Below, piece after piece: positions 61,058-64,000 of a DNA stretch of 64,000 bases. The stretch spans positions 310,001 to 374,000 of the forward strand of contig NZ_CADIJP010000001.1 of the NCBI RefSeq assembly GCF_902859725.1. The letters run 5' to 3'. Within the stretch, counting starts at the first letter, position 1, and each line of letters opens with the position of its first letter. Made by a program: the position numbers and the translations under genes. The DNA is from Achromobacter mucicolens. GTDB lineage: Bacteria > Pseudomonadota > Gammaproteobacteria > Burkholderiales > Burkholderiaceae_B. The notes below the pieces were generated by a model, which searched no databases, was not told the origin of the DNA, and was given only the letters and a program-made list of their open reading frames with translations.

Positions 61058-62211
61058 GCACCCGGCCGCTGCGCATTCTGCACGTCATCACCGGGCTGGG
61101 GCAGGGGGGCGCCGAATCCGTGCTGTTCCGCCTGACGACCTGGCCGCAGGCGGACGTCGAGCACACGGTCGTCTCGCTGACCGATGAAGGCCTTTACGGC
61201 GAACGCCTGCGCGCCGCTGGCGTCACGGTGCACACGCTGGGCATGAAACGCGGGCGGGTCAGTCTGGGCGGTTTTTTGGCGCTTCGGCGTCTGATCGCCT
61301 CGGCCCGTCCGGACGCCGTGCAGACCTGGATGTACCACGCCGACCTGATCGGCGGCCTGGCCGCCCGCACGGCGGGCGTGCGCGCCATCGCCTGGGGCAT
61401 CCGCAATTCCGGGGCACACCTTGAACGCAGCAGCCGCTCGGCGCGGCTGGTGCTGCGCGCATGCGCCATGCTGTCGGGCATCGTCCCGCGCGCCATTGTG
61501 TGCGCCGCGCAGAATGCCGCGCAGCGCCACGCTGAAAAAGGCTACCGCCGCGACCGCATGGTCGTGATCGCCAACGGCTATGACCTGTCGCGCTACGCGC
61601 CGGACCCGCAGGCGCGCTCGCGCGTGCGCGCCGCATGGGGCCTGTCCGAGGACGTGCCCGTGATCGGCTGCGTGGCGCGCTGGGATCCGCTCAAGGACCA
61701 CGCCAACCTGCTGCGCGCCGTGGCCGCGCTGGTGCGCGATGGCCGCGACGCGGGGCTGCGCTGCGTGCTGATCGGCCGCGACATGACCGAAGGCAACGCG
61801 CAGCTTGGCGCCTTGCTCGACAAGCTGGATCTGCGCGACCGCGTGGTGCTCAATGGCCCCAGCGACGACGTGCCCGCCGTCATGAACGGACTGGACCTGC
61901 ACGTGCTGTCCAGCTGCGCAGAGGGCTTTCCCAACGTGGTGGCCGAGGCCATGGCGTGCGGCGTGTATTGCGTGGTGACGGACGTGGGCGACGCCGCCTA
62001 CATCGTCGGCGATACTGGCGTGGTAGTGCCGCCCGAGCAGGCCGAGGCCCTGGCCCGCGGCATCGAGTCCGCGCTGTGCGACGTGGCCGCGCGAGGCCGC
62101 GAGCGCGCGGGCGAGGCAGGACGCGCGCGCGTCCTGGAACATTTCGATCTTGCACGCATGGTGCAAAGCTATATCGCCGTCTGGCGCCGCATTTCTGGAG
62201 TCCAAGCATGA
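61054..62211 (+). CDS. Glycosyltransferase family 4 (third)
   Basis: 385 residues. HVITGLGQGGAESVLFRL, CVARWDPLKDHANLLRAVAAL and EGFPNVVAEAMACG are the GT4 landmarks. ATGA overlaps link it with both neighbours. The acceptor and donor are unknown. Confidence 0.9.
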   Translation: MSTRPLRILHVITGLGQGGAESVLFRLTTWPQADVEHTVVSLTDEGLYGERLRAAGVTVHTLGMKRGRVSLGGFLALRRLIASARPDAVQTWMYHADLIGGLAARTAGVRAIAWGIRNSGAHLERSSRSARLVLRACAMLSGIVPRAIVCAAQNAAQRHAEKGYRRDRMVVIANGYDLSRYAPDPQARSRVRAAWGLSEDVPVIGCVARWDPLKDHANLLRAVAALVRDGRDAGLRCVLIGRDMTEGNAQLGALLDKLDLRDRVVLNGPSDDVPAVMNGLDLHVLSSCAEGFPNVVAEAMACGVYCVVTDVGDAAYIVGDTGVVVPPEQAEALARGIESALCDVAARGRERAGEAGRARVLEHFDLARMVQSYIAVWRRISGVQA

Positions 62212-63341
62212 GCGCCGGACGCTGCCTGCTGTTTGTCGTCAACAACCCGGCGTTCTTCATGTCGCACCGCGTGCCGGTCGCGTTGGCCGCGCAGAAGGCG
62301 GGCTACGACGTCCACGTCGCGACGATGGACGGCCCCGCCGTGGCCGACATCCAGGCGCTGGGCATGACCCATCACGCCATTCCCATGACGCGTAGCGGCA
62401 AGCACCCCCTGCAGGAGCTGGGCACGTTGCTGGCGCTGGTCCGCCTGTTCCGCCGGCTGCGGCCCGACGTGGTGCACCTGGTCACCATCAAGCCCGTGCT
62501 GTACGGCGGCATCGCCGCGCGGCTGGCGCGTGTGCCGGGCATGGTGGCGGCGATTTCCGGATTGGGATTCGTGTTCCTGTCCAATTCGCTGAAGATGCGG
62601 CTGGTGCGGGCGGTGGTGGCGCGCCTGTATCGCATCGCGCTGGGCCATCCGAACAGCCGGGTGATCTTCCAGAACGCCAACGACCGCGACCTGCTCAAGT
62701 CGCTGGGCGCGGTACGCGAGGAGCAGGTGGTCATCATCCGCGGCGCGGGGGTGGACCTTGACGCCTTCCGTCCCACGCCCGAGCCGCCTGCGCCGCCCGT
62801 GGTCGTCACGATGGTGGCGCGCCTGCTGCGCGACAAGGGCGTGCAGGAGTTCGTGCAGGCGGCAAGGCTGCTGCGCGAACGTGGCGTGCCGGTGACGATG
62901 CAACTGGTGGGCGGCCTGGATGCCGGCAACCCGGCTTCCGCCACGCAGGCCGATGTCGACGCGTGGCAGCAGGATGGCTGCGTGCAGGCGCTGGGCGAGC
63001 GATCGGATGTGGCGGCGCTGTATGCGGCCGCGCACATCGCGGTGCTGCCGTCCTACCGCGAAGGCCTGCCGAAATCCTTGATCGAGGCCGCCGCTTGCGG
63101 ACGCGCGGTCGTGACGACCGACGTGCCGGGCTGCCGTGACGCGATCGAGCCTAACGTCACCGGCCTCCTGGTGCCGGTGCGGGACGCCGCCGCCCTGGCC
63201 GACGCCATTGCCCGCCTGGCCAAGGACGCGGCATTGCGCCAGGCGATGGGCGCGGCGGGCAGGGCGCTCGCCGAGCGCGAGTTCGACATCAACCAGGTCG
63301 CGCGCATTCACGTCGCGCTGTACGACGCGCTTAGCGCCTGA
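62208..63341 (+). CDS. Glycosyltransferase family 4 (fourth)
   Basis: 377 residues from ATG 62208 (ATGA overlap). NNPAFFMSHRVPVALAAQKAGYDVHVAT, then VHLVTIKPVLYGGIAARL, then VTMVARLLRDKGVQEFVQAARLL, and EGLPKSLIEAAACG. This is the WbpH/PglA-like branch that often adds the second sugar after the initiating transferase. It converges with pgi and overlaps it by 11 bp. Longer frames upstream run inside the third GT gene and are rejected. Confidence 0.9.
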   Translation: MSAGRCLLFVVNNPAFFMSHRVPVALAAQKAGYDVHVATMDGPAVADIQALGMTHHAIPMTRSGKHPLQELGTLLALVRLFRRLRPDVVHLVTIKPVLYGGIAARLARVPGMVAAISGLGFVFLSNSLKMRLVRAVVARLYRIALGHPNSRVIFQNANDRDLLKSLGAVREEQVVIIRGAGVDLDAFRPTPEPPAPPVVVTMVARLLRDKGVQEFVQAARLLRERGVPVTMQLVGGLDAGNPASATQADVDAWQQDGCVQALGERSDVAALYAAAHIAVLPSYREGLPKSLIEAAACGRAVVTTDVPGCRDAIEPNVTGLLVPVRDAAALADAIARLAKDAALRQAMGAAGRALAEREFDINQVARIHVALYDALSA

Positions 63342-64000
63342 TCGCGTCGATCCAGAAGCGCGTGGATGGGTCCTGCTGGCTGGGCTGGGGCGCGTCCAGC
63401 TCGCGCATGATGTTCTTGGCCAACACCTTGCCAAACTCCACGCCCCACTGATCGAAGGGGTTGATGCCCCAGATCACGCCTTGCGTGAACACCTTGTGCT
63501 CGTACAGGGCCAGCAGCGCGCCCAGCGTATAGGCTTCCAGGCGCGGCAGCACGATCAGCGACGACGGCCGTCCGCCCGGGTGCACGCGGTGTTGCGCCAG
63601 CAGGCGCGCGCGTGCCGGATCGCGTTCCGTGGCGGAGGTTTCCGCCAAGGCTTCTTCAAAGGTCTTGCCGCGCAAGAGCGCCGAACGCTGCGCCAGGCAG
63701 TTGGCGACCAGCAGTTCGTGGTGCCGGGCGTACGCATGGTCCGGCTGTTCGCACAGGATGAATTCCACCGGCGCGCCGGCCGCATCCTGATGCAGCCACT
63801 GGAAGAACGTGTGCTGGCAATCCGTGCCCGGCATCCCCCACACCGCGGGACCGGTCGGCACGCCGGCCGGACTGCCGTCGGCCGTCGCTACCTTGCCCAG
63901 CGATTCCATTTCAAGCTGCTGGGCCCACGGCACGATGTGATGCAGCCGCGAATCGTAGGGCGCGATCACCAGCGAGTCATAGCCCAGCACGCTGCGGTTG
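63331..64000 (-). CDS. pgi: Glucose-6-phosphate isomerase, C-terminal part
   Basis: About 222 codons are visible; the 5' part is outside the window. It interconverts glucose-6-phosphate and fructose-6-phosphate. PGI landmarks are WGMPGTDCQHTFFQWLHQ, the C-terminal GVIWGINPFDQWGVEFGKVLAKNI and the active-site Lys in that block. Its housekeeping role feeds UDP-sugar synthesis, which fits its place next to the glycan cluster. Confidence 0.95.
   Translation of the reverse strand, partial: NRSVLGYDSLVIAPYDSRLHHIVPWAQQLEMESLGKVATADGSPAGVPTGPAVWGMPGTDCQHTFFQWLHQDAAGAPVEFILCEQPDHAYARHHELLVANCLAQRSALLRGKTFEEALAETSATERDPARARLLAQHRVHPGGRPSSLIVLPRLEAYTLGALLALYEHKVFTQGVIWGINPFDQWGVEFGKVLAKNIMRELDAPQPSQQDPSTRFWIDAIRR

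Overview
The window is a high-GC chromosomal segment that looks like a beta-proteobacterium of the family Alcaligenaceae (Achromobacter or Bordetella type). The genus is inferred from gene content and codon bias: ApbC/MetRS divergence, a BbZIP-like metal transporter, a long tandem glycine riboswitch ahead of gcvTHP, the M81 (MlrC) plus oligopeptide ABC operon, an omega-amino-acid:pyruvate transaminase with mmsA, and a TviB/TviC surface-polysaccharide locus. No tRNA, rRNA, CRISPR array, insertion sequence or prophage was seen. Most of it reads as core chromosome; the accessory parts are the peptide-uptake operon (31.4-41.1 kb) and the glycan cluster (52-63.3 kb).

Layout. 0-5.2 kb: a truncated response regulator with a degenerate receiver, an XRE regulator, an acyltransferase-3 membrane enzyme, two tandem META-domain lipoproteins and a short TrhO-like rhodanese. 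5.3-15.5 kb: metG and a small membrane protein diverge from apbC-tamA-tamB, followed by dcd. 15.5-24.2 kb: a VOC-GNAT fusion, a membrane diguanylate cyclase, a GNAT, a small hypothetical, an Orn/Lys/Arg decarboxylase, a YhiN-type flavoprotein, sodA and a ZIP transporter. 24.2-29.2 kb: glycine riboswitch and gcvT-gcvH-gcvP, closed by a strong terminator. 29.2-31.2 kb: a DUF945-YbjN fusion. 31.4-41.1 kb (minus strand): a seven-gene operon of two M81 metallopeptidases, a complete oligopeptide ABC importer and an amidase. 41.3-45.8 kb: mmsA and an omega-aminotransferase divergent from a MocR-type regulator, with a paired palindromic operator between them. 45.8-51.2 kb: folA, an MHYT-GGDEF-EAL protein, thyA, an OsmC-like protein and coq7. 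51.5-51.6 kb: a strong candidate small RNA with an anti-Shine-Dalgarno hairpin loop. 52-63.3 kb: a collinear glycan cluster (WecA-like initiating transferase, UDP-HexNAc dehydrogenase and epimerase, MurJ-like flippase, four GT4 glycosyltransferases, an asparagine-synthase-like amidotransferase). The window ends inside pgi.

How the parts work together. ApbC supplies Fe-S clusters; TamA/TamB form the envelope translocation and lipid-transport module. The riboswitch lets glycine induce its own cleavage system. The MocR regulator probably controls beta-alanine or related omega-amino-acid catabolism, with the transaminase giving a semialdehyde that MmsA converts to an acyl-CoA. The M81/ABC/amidase operon looks like an import and hydrolysis route for an unusual peptide or amide. 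The glycan cluster makes UDP-GlcNAcA/UDP-GalNAcA, probably amidates a uronic acid, and builds a short lipid-linked oligosaccharide; no polymerase gene is visible in it.

Most interesting items: the anti-SD small RNA at 51481-51626, the M81-flanked peptide operon, the MocR double operator, the glycine riboswitch with an unusually long inter-aptamer linker, the DUF945-YbjN and VOC-GNAT fusions, and the polymerase-less uronamide-type glycan cluster.
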